From assembly GCA_964016985.1 (NCBI GenBank), contig OZ024823.1, positions 35,135,687 to 35,199,686 of the forward strand: a DNA stretch of 64,000 nucleotides. Direction: 5' to 3'. Both the position numbers and the translations under genes were made by a program. The notes below the pieces were generated by a model that did not search any database, was not told where the DNA came from, and saw only the letters and a program-made list of their open reading frames with translations. Within the stretch, counting starts at the first letter, position 1. Each line of letters begins with the position of its first letter. Shown one piece after another: positions 11,512-23,598 of this stretch. Origin of the DNA: Anodontia alba (taxonomy: Eukaryota > Mollusca > Bivalvia > Lucinida > Lucinidae).

Positions 11512-13611
11512 TTAAACAAATTGAAATCCAATACTATTTCCTCAAGAGACTGGTGGACAACATTGAAAACTGTAATTGCTCCTAATACCTCTACCTCTAT
11601 TCCTCCACTTCAAAACAATGACTCTGTCAGCCATGATGACCTTGACAAAGCAAATATCCTAAACGACTTTTTTAGGGATCAAACTGTCATTGACGAATCT
11701 AATGCTGTCCTACCTCAACTTGACCCATACACTATTAATTCAAATATGTACTCTCTACATTTTAGTCCAGCTGAAATAGAATCTGTTTTTAAATCCCTAA
11801 AAACAGGAAAAGCTACAGGTCCGGATGGAATGAACAACCGTATTCTTCGTGAACTCTCCAAGGAACTTGCTGTCCCCTTTTGCTCACTTTTTAACCAGTC
11901 TGTTGAGACAGGTGTCTTTCCACAATGTTGGAAAGTAGCTCATGTATGTCCGATATACAAAAACGGAGATCGATCACTTCCGTCAAACTACCGTCCTGTT
12001 TCTCTCTTGTGTACTTCAGCAAAAGTTACGGAAAGAGTTGTCTTTAAACATTTATATAACCACTTTTATGATAATAATATTATAACGCCATTGCAATCCG
12101 GTTTTATACCGTGTGATTCAACAACAAATCAGTTAACTTTCTTATATGACACCTTTTGTCAAGCACTTGATGCAGGAAAAGAAGTTCGAGTTGTGTTCTG
12201 TGATATTAGCAAGGCGTTCGATCGAGTATGGCACGCTGGTCTTTTGCATAAACTTCAGGCGTCTGGTGTTCTCGGTAATCTACTTAGATGGTTTAATTCA
12301 TACCTTACCAATCGAAAACAATGTGTAGTACTACCGGGCGTCCAGTCAAAATGGAATTATGTTCGGGCTGGTGTCCCGCAAGGATCAATACTGGGGCCAC
12401 TTTTGTTTTTATTATATATAAATGATATTGTGAAGGATATCGGTTCGAATATTCGTCTTTTCGCAGATAATACTAGTGTGTATATAATAGCTGACGATCC
12501 TGTTGCAGCCGCTGAACTTCTGAACTTAGATCTTGACAAAATCACCAAGTGGGCAAAAGAATGGCTTGTTAAATTTAATCCTAACAAAACTGAAAGTCTC
12601 CTGATCTCACGTAAAAGTAACCGCCTCTTTCACCCTCCTCTTTCTATGCTCGATCAACAAATAACTGACGTTGAGTCACACAAACATCTTGGGATCTATC
12701 TATCAAATGATTGCACATGGCATAAACACATCGAATATATCAAGGAAAAGGCATGGAACAGGATCAATGTAATGCGAAAATTAAAGTATAAACTAGACCG
12801 GCAATCTCTAGAAACAATTTATTTAACCTTCATTCGACCGGTTTTGGAATATGCAAATGTGGTATGGGACAATTGTACGCATTATGAAAAAGACGAACTA
12901 GAGAAAATACAGAATGAGGCAGCAAGAATTGTTACAGGCACTACCAAACTTGTTTCTATACACGCTCTTTATGAAGAAATTGGTTGGGATACTCTGGACT
13001 CGAGACGCAGAAAGCACAAACTCACACTATTTTATAAGATGTATACCAACCAAACACCTCCTTATCTATCAACACTAGTTCCCCCTTCTGTTAATACTTT
13101 CTCTGAATATAGTTTACGGAATTCGAATGATACTCAAACAGTTCATGCGCGTACGACTTTGTACTACAATTCCTTTTTACCCTCAACTGTTAGAGAATGG
13201 AATAATTTACCACTAGAATGCAGAAATAGCGAGTCTGTTAATTCTTTTAAACGCTCTATTAATGAAAGCTCAGTTATTGTGCCAAAATATTATAACTCCG
13301 GAAAAAGACGTTTCCAGGTCCTCCATACCCGTTTGAGAACAAATTGTAGTGCTTTGAACAATGATTTATTTCTGAAACGCATATGTGACTCTCCACACTG
13401 CCGGTGTGGTGCCATCGAAAATGCCTTTCATTTCTTCTTAAATTGTCCGCAGTACGCCCGTCAACGTGCAGATCTCATACACAATGTCTCTCAACATATC
13501 ACCGTAAGTCTTCGCGTTCTCTTATTTGGGGACAGTACACTCTCCACCCAAACAAACACAACCATATTTGAGGCAGTACATAAATATATTCGGGACTCAA
13601 AGAGATTTTAA
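11512..13611 (+). pseudogene. LINE reverse transcriptase ORF, 5'-truncated, active-site change
   Basis: About 700 codons are open from the truncated edge to a TAA. Residues below are counted from 11521. Early residues (about 10-85) match the linker before RT of this LINE group (SIPPLQNN...ANILNDFF). RT motifs follow: GKATGPDGMNNRIL (about 95), YRPVSLLCTSAKVTERVV (about 160), FCDISKAFDRVWH (about 230), GVPQGSILGPLLFLLYINDI (about 287), then RLFADNTSVY (about 315). This last is where active enzymes have an Asp-Asp pair; the second Asp is Asn here. A C-terminal Cys/His-like CRCG...FHFFLNCPQYARQR follows. There is no natural start codon. RT activity is unlikely with this residue change. Confidence 0.88.
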
Positions 13612-13729
13612 GTCATTACTATGATATTTAGCAACTTTTCCTTCTTGCATTTTCAAATTTGGAGAGAAATCATAGACATACACTCTTCATTTACACATAG
13701 TCTTTATCCAGAAACGAAACGATTGCTCC

Positions 13730-13730
<1 letters not shown>

Positions 13731-13808
<78 letters not shown>
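13731..13808. repeat. (CT)n microsatellite in the LINE 3' UTR
   Basis: About 39 dinucleotide units. The Leu-Ser open frame across it is an artefact. Confidence 0.97.
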
Positions 13809-13810
<2 letters not shown>

Positions 13811-14034
13811 TATTGTTTCGATTATGTATATTGCTTTCTTTCGACTACCATTTCAATTGGACAACCATAACGTATATTATGTCATTTCAATGCTTGTTTT
13901 TCCGCCATACTGTACACTGAATATTGTTATCAAGGAGAGGAACCAAACAAGCAGATTGCTTTCGTTCCAATCCTATAAAGTGTGTTATGTGTTTTATGTA
14001 CTAATCAAAGTATTGAAATAAAATATGTTTAAAC

Positions 14035-15420
14035 CAAAGACCCTTTAGAATATTATTATGATACTTAGTAGAAATGTAGAACAGGTCCAGACGACATGTC
14101 GCGTACAAGAATGCCTTTCTTACTTTTGGCGTTATCTCCCTTTGTTATAGCTGACAGTGATTATCCATTGATTCGTGTCCGCTCCATAGTCAAAGACCCT
14201 TTGGAATATTTTTATGATACTTAGTAGAAACGTAGAACAGGACCAGACAAGGTATCACGTACAAGAATGGAAATTCTGCCTTTCTTACTTTTGGCGTTAC
14301 CTCCCTTTGTTATATTCGACAGTGATAATCCAATGATTTCGTGTCGCTCTGCAAGTCAAAGACCCTTTAAAATATTTTTATGATACTTGGTAGAAATGTA
14401 GAACAGGACCAGACGATGTGTTGCATACAAGAATGACAACTCTGGCTTTCTCACTTTTGGAATTATCTCCTTGTATTTTGTTTGAAATAGATTTCTTGTC
14501 TTCTCTGTAACTGGAATACCCTTCAGAATATTTGGATGGTACCTGGTAGAAATGTAGAACATGCCAAGACGACGTGTTGCTTACACGAATGACAACTCTG
14601 CCTTTCTTACTTTGTCGTTATCTCACTTTGTTATATTTGACAGTGATTATGCATTGACTTCATGTCTGCTCTTAACTCATATACCCTTTGGAATATTTTG
14701 ATGGTACTTGGTAGAAATGTAGAACAGGACGAGACGACGTCTTGATTACAAGCATGACAACTCTGCCTTATTTACTTTTGGCATTATCTCCCTCTGTTAT
14801 ATTTGACAGTGATTATGCTTTGCGCTCTGTAAGTTAAATACCCTTCAGAACATTTTAATGATACTTGGTAGAAATGCAGAACAAGACGAGATGTCACTTC
14901 ACGTACAAAAGTGACAACCCTGGCTTTCTTTCTTTCGGAGTTATCTCCCTTTGTTTTGTTTTTGAAATTGATTTCGTGTCGGCGCTGTAACTCGAATACC
15001 CTTCGGAATATTTTGATCGTATTTGGTAGAAATGTAGAACAGGATGAGATGGCATGTCGCGTAAAAGAATGACAACTCTGCCTTTCTTACTTTTGGCATT
15101 ACCTCCATTTGTTATATTTGACAGTGATTATGCATTGATTTCGTGTCCGCTGTATAAGTCTAACACCCTTTGGAAAATTTTGATTATACTTGGTAGTAAT
15201 GAAGAACAGGACTGGATGACATGTCACATACAAGTATGACAACTTTGGCTTTTTTTTTACTTTTGGATTTATCTCCCCTTCTTGTGTTTGAATTTGATTT
15301 CTTGTCTCTGCTCTGTAACACGAATACCATTCGGAATATTTTGATGATGATTGGTACAAATGTAGAACAGGACGAGATGATGTGTTGCGTTCAAGAATGA
15401 CAACTCTGGCGGGATTGGGG
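14035..15420. repeat. Tandem array B, right part
   Basis: Resumes in the same repeat phase as the left part. About eight further units of roughly 160 bp carry the GTGTCCGCTCTGTAA and GGTAGAAATGTAGAACAGGA words, diverging towards the right end. It ends just before a long T tract. Confidence 0.85.
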
Positions 15421-15502
15421 GGACATTTGTTTTTTGTTGTTGTTTTTTTTTTTTTTTTTTGTTTTTTTTTTTTTCCTTGTTTTTCTAAAAACGAACCTTT
15501 TC

Positions 15503-15536
<34 letters not shown>

Positions 15537-15555
15537 TTTTTTTTTTTGTTTTTTA
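15421..15555. repeat. Poly(T)-rich tract
   Basis: Long runs of T interrupted by G or a short mixed segment. It explains the poly-Lys and poly-Phe open frames on the two strands. Confidence 0.9.
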
Positions 15556-15792
15556 GAGGAAAATTGGTGAACAGGAATTAAACAGGAAGTCATAAAAAGT
15601 GTCTTTTTTGTGAAAAAATGGCGGAAGTTTTACCATGTGCATCAAGTCCCTTAAAATATGCAATTACATGAGCCGCGCTATGCGAAAATGTGATCATTTA
15701 AGAACACTGTAGACACAGATCAGCCTGCGCATTGGTGTCGTGTGACCAGGGTCTTCGTGATTTCAACAGAGACTGATTGTGAGTGTGCGTAT
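15556..15792. other. Short intergenic stretch
   Basis: Contains ACAGGAAGTCA...AAGTGTC, a fragment of the GGAAAGAATTTGCTCCC repeat, and a CAGCCTGCGCATTGG segment related to the GATCAGCCTGCGC hairpins. No gene is seen. Confidence 0.45.
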
Positions 15793-15819
15793 GCTGATCT
15801 TAATCTGCGTATTTGTTTA

Positions 15820-16335
15820 CGGACAATATAAGCTGCTCATCTTTTTCAAGAACTTTATAATCTGCACTTTTATTCGAGAATACTATAATCTTCATATTTG
15901 TTCAAGAACACTATAAATTGCACATTGGTTCCAGGACGCTATAATCTGCGCATTTATTCCAGAACACTATAATCTACATATTTATTCAAGGACACTATAA
16001 TCTGCACATTTATTCAAGAACGCTATAATCTGCACATTTATTCAAGAACGCTATAATCTGCACATTTGTTCAGGGACGCTATGATCAGCACATCGGTTCG
16101 AGGACACTATAATCTACACATTTCTTCAAGAATATTCTAATTCACACATTTTTACAAGGACACTTTAATATGTACATTTGTTCAAGGCTACTATCTTACA
16201 TTTTAAAGGACATCACAATCCGAATATTTGTTCAAGAACACTTTAATCTGCACAATTATTCATGGCACTATAATCTGCACATTTGTTCTAGGACACTATA
16301 ATTTGCACATTCGGTCGAAGACACTATAATTGTTT
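15820..16335. repeat. Minisatellite, about 29-bp units
   Basis: Sixteen or more degenerate units with CACTATAATCTGCACATTT and GTTCAAGAA. Unit length varies by a few bases, so no frame stays open. Confidence 0.85.
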
Positions 16336-17019
16336 CTCGAGGTTCATTTGAGAGTTGAATTATTACGTAGTCCGTCTCATAGACATTTTAAGAGTTAACA
16401 CAAATATGGCAAATTTAAGCAAAATAATTAGATAAAAATCAGCGATATTTTTTTGTTTTCTATGTTTAATTTTATATAGGATAAGACTTGACTGTACATT
16501 CAAACTGCCTCCTTCGGAGACATCTGAATAAAATGTCTAATTTTCTGTGAAAATAAGAAGAAAAAAAAAACATTCTTATTGCCGTATGTCGTCTATTTAA
16601 TTTATATGATGTTAAACTTTAAGCTTTTAACACAGGATACTGTCTGATATACTTGCTCAAAGTGAGACTCCACCCCTATTCAAGGGAGTGGGGGTGCGAT
16701 TTAATAAATCAAACAGTTCCATAAATTATTTCTGGGGCATTATAGCAACCTTTGAAAGAAATGTTTTATTTATTGAGAATTCCGGCGACCCTGGCAATTC
16801 AGTACTTTATATAGCAAACATAAGGAACAGTGGAGGGTAAAAAAGTATGTGGAAGTTCATGTGATGTTGATAATGTCCTTCTTTTTCATTATCATCTCCA
16901 TCACGTGATTCACGCCTATTCACAATAAGTGGCAGTGCACATGAGTACTCCCGGTGACAGTTCTTGTGAAGCCTTTGAACTGTCATATTGCTGGCTATTT
17001 GGGGTACTCTTGAACAATA
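16336..17019. other. Intergenic DNA with one decayed hairpin
   Basis: A weak GTCTCCTGA-family hairpin lies at about 16468-16562 (CCTCCTTCGGAGACATC). The remainder is unassigned. Confidence 0.5.
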
Positions 17020-17318
17020 CAGTCGACCCTCGTTATCTCGAAGTTCAAGGGACTTTCTGAAATACTTCGAGGTATCCGTACTTGACATATCAGATTTGCA
17101 GAATTGAGGAAAAAATAAATCGAACAATCACATTTCCCAAATGAATATGTAAAATGACTACTGAAGTTAGAGATATGCTGAAAATATTGTGGAAAAGAGG
17201 AGAAATTTCTCCTCTTTTCCACAATATTGTGTTACATGTTGTTAAATTTCCATGTTACAACAGGGGCTAGATTTTCATTGCGAGATAAGCGGTCATTCTA
17301 GATAACGAGAGTCGACTG
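17020..17318. mobile_element. pogo-like MITE (CAGTCGACCCTCGTTATCTC ends), copy 1
   Basis: Flanked by TA on both sides. The ends CAGTCGACCCTCGTTATCTC and AGATAACGAGAGTCGACTG are inverted. The centre is a hairpin of GGAAAAGAGGAGAAATT. The TA duplication and CAGT terminus fit pogo/Tigger-type elements. No transposase is present. Confidence 0.85.
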
Positions 17319-17562
17319 TATTTATCATACTTTTCTATCTAAGATGTTCGCAGAACAAGCAAACAAGTATCCAGTGATGTTCAAAACTAAAAGAGGAAGA
17401 TATTGCGTTCCATTGTATTTTGCTTGCAGACATTCATTTATTAGAGAATATAAATTGATTCCACACGAACATAATGATAACAACTCAAAGACTGCCTTAT
17501 AACAAAACCAACAAGAAAGACAGTTGTGAACAGCGATAAGTCGCAACAGGCCTGCTCAGTTA

Positions 17563-17833
17563 CATCACGAAAACACGCCTATATAATTTTGACCCCTCCC
17601 CGCTCAAACCCCACTTAAATATAGTAAAACTGGCATTTACAGGGGTATACATTATTTTTCTTATATAGATTGTGGTACACATTAGAACCGCCTCGCCGAG
17701 GCGGTTCTAACGAGTACCCACAATCTATGTTTTGAGCAGAAATATGAAAAATATCAAAGTTTTTTTATTTGAAAATTTTCAGTTTTTGGAGGTGAAATCT
17801 TCTGTATATTTGAATAGGTGTGTTTTCTTAATG
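17563..17833 (+). mobile_element. MITE-1 copy
   Basis: Full-length. Part of the left inner arm before the central palindrome (the GCTCAAAAC segment) is deleted, making the hairpin lopsided. Confidence 0.86.
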
Positions 17834-18358
17834 CTATCCTTGAATATTGATTTTCAGGGAGCGGATCCAGGATGATATCTGAAGGAACTTGATTCGATCA
17901 AATTACCGTAACTACTCTACGTATTCTGAAAGACAGGCCTGAGCAAACAGTGTAGCCCTAGACACCTGACGCCGCAGCCTGTTCAGTGTCTATACTGGAT
18001 GTTACTCATCCAACAAATTTACACGCATTCATAGGTGGTCAAATTGAATTGTTGGAGAGAAGTATAAGGTAAAGAGTAAGAGGTGTGAATCTTTAGGGTA
18101 AATACGGTATCCCAAAATTTTTCATGAAAATGAAAATTTGTGTCAAAGTGGGGTTCGAATGAACCCCTCTCCCATCCCCTCCCCCTCGCCCCCCCCCCCC
18201 CCCCCCCCCCCCCACTTCCAACCCACCCCCCCCCCCCCCCCCCCCCCCCCCCTGAATCCGCCCCTGAATTTTGCTGTGTTTGATTAATTTAGTGAGAACA
18301 TTGAAGAAAGTGATAATTTATTCAAAACTGTCAAAGATCCGCCCAATTTTGTTTCTTA
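17834..18358. other. Intergenic DNA with GC tract
   Basis: Carries a decayed GAGCAAACAGTGTAG...GACGCCGC half-hairpin and a repeat with GTGTCAAAGTGGGGTTCGAATGAACCCC leading into the poly(C) tract. That repeat recurs inverted near 28460 and 30575 and in part near 38815. Confidence 0.5.
18188..18252. repeat. Poly(C) tract
   Basis: Two long cytosine runs are split by ACTTCCAACCCA. The exact lengths are likely assembly-sensitive. Confidence 0.95.
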
Positions 18359-18642
18359 CTGTAAAACTTCAATGACTCGAACACCGCCGATCGTCTTTAT
18401 CGTGGCTGATTCGAACGCGTTGTTTTAGTTCCTTGGAAATTCTTCACGTAGCTCAAGAGAAAAAATATTTAGGGATATTTGAGGGAAATCTTATTTCACC
18501 GTGAAAATGTATGCTATGTGTATTCATGAAAATTGCCTCATCGTACCATTATGCTTAACTCTCACTGGCTCGAACTACCTATGTCTAGAACAAATTTCCA
18601 TGGTCCCAAGGATGTTCGAGCCATTGAAGTTCGTCTCACGGT
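18359..18642. mobile_element. CAGTCGAACTTC-type MITE, second copy
   Basis: Preceded by TA. The start CTGTAAAACTTCAATGACTC pairs with GAGCCATTGAAGTTCGTC. The interior matches the 6092 copy in parts, but the central hairpin is reduced. Confidence 0.65.
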
Positions 18643-18742
18643 AGGTATAACTTTTCGAGATTTCTACTTTAAAATGTCAAAGGCTCTCGTACATAGTAAT
18701 ACTTTGTTATTGCCTTTTGTAAAAGCCTGACTGGAACAATTA

Positions 18743-19060
18743 CCGTATTCGACCTAATTGCCGCACTGTGCGCTTAGAAATTAAAATTACTGGAAAAACA
18801 AATATATGTCTACCTACTAAGGATACACGTTAAAAAATATCAGCAAAGGATTTATTTGATGATGTTTATGCCATTTTTTTATTTGCTTTATAAAACATAT
18901 GTTATGGGTACTTGTTTGAATTGCATTGACTAGTCGAAGCAATTCAAATGAGTACTTACAACAGAAGTAGACAAAAAGTACACTTATTGTAATCAGAAGA
19001 CTACGAAATTACTTGACTGTGCGCTTATAGGAATATGTGCGGTAATTATGTCGAATACGG
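18743..19060. mobile_element. CCGTATTCGAC-ended MITE with TA duplication
   Basis: TA flanks both ends. CCGTATTCGACCTAATTGCC and GGTAATTATGTCGAATACGG are inverted. The interior has GTGCGCTTA words in both arms and a central TACTTGTTTGAATTGC hairpin resembling the core seen in other families. Confidence 0.8.
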
Positions 19061-19561
19061 TATGAGACAGGATCAAAGGAAAACGAATTTTAATGGTAAC
19101 TAATGAAACTGTTTATTCTCATTTCATATTTGGTTTTCCTGTTACATTTTGAAGTTTCTTTCTTTCTTTCTTTCTTTCATTCTTTCTTTCCCGGGTAGGT
19201 CAAAACCTAAGACGTCAAATTAATCGAATTTAGTCTGAGAACGAATTGACCAAAAGGAGAACGATTTGACCAAAAACAAAGTGACCAAAATTGGAAGGAA
19301 TTGACCGTTGAAATATTGTCGAGTTCGAGTAAAGTATATCTAAAATACTATAAAAGATTTGGAGCAGCAGCTGTTTCTAAGGGAGTTATTGGAATATGCT
19401 TCTGAAGTATGGGATGGTTGTAATCTGTCAGATACTAACAGGTTAGAGCAAGTACAGCTGAATGCGGCTCGTATAGTTACTGGACTCCAGGTATTCTCTT
19501 CACTTAGATCACTATATTTAGAAACCGGTTGGGAAACGCTAGCTGAAAGAAGGAAAAAGTT

Positions 19562-19838
19562 CATCACGAGAACAAGCCTATATAATGTTGACCCCCTTGA
19601 ACCACACTTTTATATAGTAAAACTGGGGTTTACAGGGGTATACATTATTTTCTTATTTCTGCTCAAAAACATAGATTGTGGGTACTCGTTAGAACCGCCT
19701 CGCCGAGGCGGTTCTAACGAGTACCCACAATCTATGTTTTTAGCAGAAATATGGAAAAATATCAGAATTTTTATCTGAAAATTTCCATTTTTGGAGGTAA
19801 AATTTTCAAACTATTTGAATAGGCTTGTTTTCGTAATG
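19562..19838 (+). mobile_element. MITE-1 copy nested in the LINE relic
   Basis: Removing exactly this segment joins the LINE frame without gain or loss of codons. The empty site therefore shows no target duplication at this copy. It sits between GTT and AATT. Confidence 0.87.
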
Positions 19839-20134
19839 AATTCTTATGTACCAAATAATCAAAAATGAAACTCCTAGTTATTTGAATGACCTGCTTCCAA
19901 GCTTGGTAAATGATGTAAGCAATTACAATCTCACAAACAATACCTATTACGATTTACCTTTCTGTAGGTTATGTTCGTATGAAACGTCTTATTTTCCTTC
20001 CACCCTGAAATTATGGAATGACCTTAACACCGAAACTCGTAATATCCCCACATTATTACAATTCAAATCATCTATCCGACATCAGCCAACAAGAGTAGGT
20101 GAACACTTATCAGTCGGCGAAAGGAAATACAATA

Positions 20135-20470
20135 CAGTCGAACCTCGTTATCTCGAACTCGCTTATTTCGAATTACCGCTTATCTCGAAGTGAAAATCTG
20201 GTCCCTGTTTTAACATGAAATTATGACAACAGGTAACAAAATAATGTGGAAAAGAGGAGAAATTATTCCTAAAGGAGCAATTTCTCCTCTTTTCCACATT
20301 ATTTTATATATATATTTCTAACTTCAGGAGTCAAATTACACATCCATTTGTTAAATGTGATTGTTCAATTTATTATTTTACTCACTCTCTCAACTCTGAT
20401 ATGTCGAGGTACGGATATCTCGAAGTGTTTCAGTGAGTCCCTTGGAATTCGAGATAACGAGAGTCGACTG
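20135..20470. mobile_element. pogo-like MITE nested in the LINE relic
   Basis: Starts CAGTCGAACCTCGTTATCTC and ends AACGAGAGTCGACTG, with TA on both sides. Removing it with one TA restores the LINE frame exactly. This is direct evidence for the TA duplication. Confidence 0.88.
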
Positions 20471-21094
20471 TATTATCTTAACAAGGATAAGGCATATGTG
20501 TAGTAGTTTAAACGCAGATCTTTTCCACGTTAACATAGTTCCTTATTCAAGTTGTAGTTATGGTGTATTAGTCAAAAACGCCGAACACTATCTCTTTGAA
20601 TGCACCCTTTACAACACCCAAAGACGAAGATTATTGCAAATAATACACCAAATTCAAACTATTCCTACTGTAAACTTTGATAAAATACTTTAGCCAAACG
20701 GTAGTACCTTACACGACTTTGAAACAAATAAACAAATTATACTAGCAGTTTTAAAATTCATAAAATACACTAACAGATTTGACTAATTATCCAATCGTGT
20801 GTACTTGATTTCCAAACATTTCGTTTTTTGCTCGTGCTTAAAGCTTACATCAGCATATTGAAAAGACTGCACTGTCAAAGACCACAACTTCTTTTATAAG
20901 TATGTTTCTTTTCTAACTTGTTATGTAAAATGTTTGTTTTGCACCATTGTACCTCTAAATGAATGTATTTCATGCTATAGGATGAGGACCATCTTATGTT
21001 GTTATAACTTGTGTCCAATCCCTTTGTTTAAAATGCAATAAAATATGATTAATCTAAGGGAGAGGCTCACTCTAGAAAGCTGTTGCATGGTACT

Positions 21095-21324
21095 TTAACC
21101 CATTGTTGCCGGGAGACACGTAAAAAGGTACTTGGCAAACAGTGCAGACCTAGATCAGACGTCGCAGAATGTGGCGTCTGATCAGGGTCTCCACTGTTTG
21201 CAAATACTTTAGCCATTTTTTTCTCTAGGAATATGTAAATCTCATAGCTGGATTTACCTAAAATTGAAATTGGAGCCATCCAATATATAGTGTGGAAGAG
21301 TCTGTTCCGTCTACAATGGGTTAA
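21095..21324. mobile_element. TTAACCCATT-ended MITE, copy 2
   Basis: TTAACCCATTGTTGCCGG pairs with CTACAATGGGTTAA. The interior holds a GGCAAACAGTGCAGACC...GGTCTCCACTGTTTGC hairpin (21134-21201). This suggests that the free-standing hairpins of that family are cores of this element. Confidence 0.8.
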
Positions 21325-21478
21325 GACGATTTCGCTGCTAAAAATTGAGCCTCAAAGTGAGATTATTTACCGTCGGACACGTGTGCCAAGCGAAGACTCC
21401 GATCTGGACCCGCGTCTATAGGTTGTAATAAGTTTGACTGCGGAAAGCAAAGATCCTGATCAGACTATACGGATGTTT

Positions 21479-21758
21479 CATCACGAAAACACGCCTGTGT
21501 AAATTTGACCCCCTTAAACCCCACTTTTAAATAGTAAAACTGGGGTATACAGGGGTATACATTATTTTTCTTATTTCTGCTCAAAAACATAGATTGTGGG
21601 TGCTCGTTAGAACCGCCTCGTCGAGGCGGTTCTAACGAGTACCCACAATCTATGTTTTGAGCAGAAATATGGAAAATGTCAGATTTTTTTTATCTGAAAA
21701 CTTTCAGTTTTTGGTGGTGAAAATTTCAATATATTTGAATAGGCGTGTTTTCGTAATG
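21479..21758 (+). mobile_element. MITE-1 copy
   Basis: Full-length. The central palindrome apex is CCTCGTCGAGG. The flanks GTTT and CCCT show no duplication. Confidence 0.87.
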
Positions 21759-21856
21759 CCCTACCCGCGCAGGCTTCGAAGATCATGCGCTACCAACGAA
21801 GATTCGGATTATCCCGTGCATCAGTGTAACCTTCACTGCCCGCTAATAGAGGAGTC

Positions 21857-22705
21857 TTGACTATCCACAGAGCGTGCAGCGGAAACCTATCTACGGAGCG
21901 TAACGCGAAAACCTATCCACAGGGAATGCAGCGAAAACCTATCCACAGAGCATATAGCAAAAACCTATCCACAGAGCGTACAGCGAAAACCTATTCACAG
22001 AGCGTGCAGCGAAAACCTATCCACAGAGCGTGCAGTGAAAATCAGTCCACAGAGCGCACAGCGAAAACCTATACACAGAGTGTGCATCGAAAACCTATAC
22101 ACAGAGCGCGCAGCGAAACATGGGTTTTCCCTGCTCCCTATGTAGATAGTCAGGTGTTCTATAGGACGTACTGCCGTGACGTCATCGATTGGAATACCAG
22201 TGTGATTACCTGGCATGGTGCAATCTTCACTGTCCGCTAATATATTAGCCATGACTATCCACAGAGCGAGCAGCAAAAACCTATCCACAGAGCGTGCACC
22301 GAAAACCTATCCACAGAGCGTGCACCGAAAACATATCAACAGAGCGTGCAAATAAAACCTATCCACAGAGCGTGCAGCGAAAACCTATCCACAGAGCGTG
22401 CAGCGAAAACCTATCCACAGAGCGTGCAGCGAAAACCTATCCACAGAGCATGCACCGAAAACCTATCAACAGAGCGTGCACCGAAAACCTATCAACAGAG
22501 CGTGCAACTAAAACCTGTCAACAGCGCATGCAGCGAAAACCTGTCCACAGAGTGTGCAACGAAAATCTTTCCTCAGAGCATGCAGCGAAAACCTATCCAC
22601 AGAGTGCGCAGCGAAAATCTTTTCTCAGAGCGTGCAGCGAAAACCTATCCACAGAGTGTGCATCGAAAACCTATACACAGAGCGTGCAGCGAAAACTCCC
22701 TCTGT
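21857..22705. repeat. 26-bp minisatellite in two blocks
   Basis: The units join CCTATCCACAGAG and CGTGCAGCGAAAA. About ten units (21857-22120) and about seventeen (22253-22705) are separated by about 130 bp. Each block is preceded by CTTCACTG.CCGCTAAT, and the array ends with the inverted CTCTGTGGATAGTCAAG. Most units lack a stop in any forward frame, so long repetitive open frames arise in more than one frame. I read these as array artefacts and not proteins. Confidence 0.9.
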
Positions 22706-23598
22706 GGATAGTCAAGTTAGCGGACAGTACAATACTACAGACACGCAGCCTGATCTGAGTCTTCGCTACCGTGCACATATCATAAGGTACAACTCCTCAG
22801 GTGGCGGTTAATATTCGTATGATGCAGGCGTTATAAGTCAAGGTACGATTCCTCAAGTTGCGGTTCATTTTCGCATGGCGCAGGCGGTATTAGTCTGGTT
22901 TGGTCGCATCTTTACAACATCAAGTTTTTCATTATCTGAAGTAGCAGAGGATTAAATATTTTGCTAAAACTATTATTGCAAAGATAATGAACATTTACAG
23001 ATTATTTTCCCTATCGCAAACTTCATAATCAAATCAGGACCAAGTTGGTAGGAATCATAATTTGATCAATTTCTTCTTCTGCTGAAAAGAGTAAGGATCT
23101 TTTAAATGAAGAATTTTCGAGCACCTTGCGGGAAATAAGCTTCCCATTAAACCCACTATCACTTCTGCTGGATGGAGATGTTATTTATTGGAACCCATTA
23201 TATCTCGTCTGCTTCGCTTGACATTAAGAGGCATCGACATCAAAATGGCGCAATCTTAACGGGAAGTCAAAAGTAGTTGTTCCGCAGTTAATGTAATTTT
23301 GTTTTCTGATTGGCTACTTTTCAAGTATTCATCCGCCTCAGAAGCTTTCGATATTGATACGGAATGAAATTATCCGTATTACTCAGCTAAACCCTTAAAG
23401 TAATGAAAAAAGGAGACAATTTAATCCAGACATAGCTAGGTTCTCTTTTAAGCTGATGAAACAACGCAAATAGAATATGTTTAAAACTAAAGTCTGACCT
23501 TGTCAAATCTATTTTCCAAGAGAGGCATCAACACTGCTTATATACTTGTATGTATGCGAAATCATAGCTCCAGATAAGAAGGGGTACCAGGAAAATAG
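22706..23598. other. Intergenic DNA, no gene seen
   Basis: The first 200 bp contain degraded GCCTGATCTGAGTCTTCGCT hairpin-family pieces. The rest has no frame or repeat that I can support. Confidence 0.5.

Larger units (their letters stand above)
11512..14034 (+). mobile_element. 5'-truncated jockey/CR1-type LINE
   Basis: A non-LTR retrotransposon copy cut off upstream of the reverse transcriptase. No apurinic-like endonuclease domain is present before it. After the ORF comes a 3' UTR with a long TC tract, and the copy closes with AATAAAATATGTTTAAACC. The exact 12-bp duplication on both sides and the intact long frame suggest a fairly recent insertion into array B. The relic at 19335-21055 belongs to the same family, sharing protein similarity and the AATAAAATATG end. 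Confidence 0.88.
19335..21055 (+). pseudogene. LINE relic (RT thumb and C-terminus) broken by two MITEs
   Basis: Three blocks of one LINE reading frame lie in order. The first (to 19561) covers LLEYASEVWDGC...AARIVTG...GWETLAERR. The second (19839-20132) covers the region with PSTLKLWNDLNTETRN. The third (from about 20473) carries CSSLNADLF...AEHYLFECTLYN. Removing the MITEs between them brings the blocks into one frame that follows the 11512 LINE residue by residue. A TAG at 20691 interrupts the tail, which otherwise runs to a TAA at 20783. A 3' UTR ending AATAAAATATGATTAATC follows. The RT palm is absent. Confidence 0.82.

Noticed and set aside
13621..13920. Leu-Ser rich ORF
   Set aside because: It reads through the CT tract in the LINE 3' UTR.
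15099..15593. 164-codon Lys-rich ORF on the minus strand
   Set aside because: It is produced by the T-rich tract and array B units, with no domain.
21857..22811. CRISPR-like array
   Set aside because: Units are contiguous 26-mers with no unique spacers, in animal DNA. It is a minisatellite.
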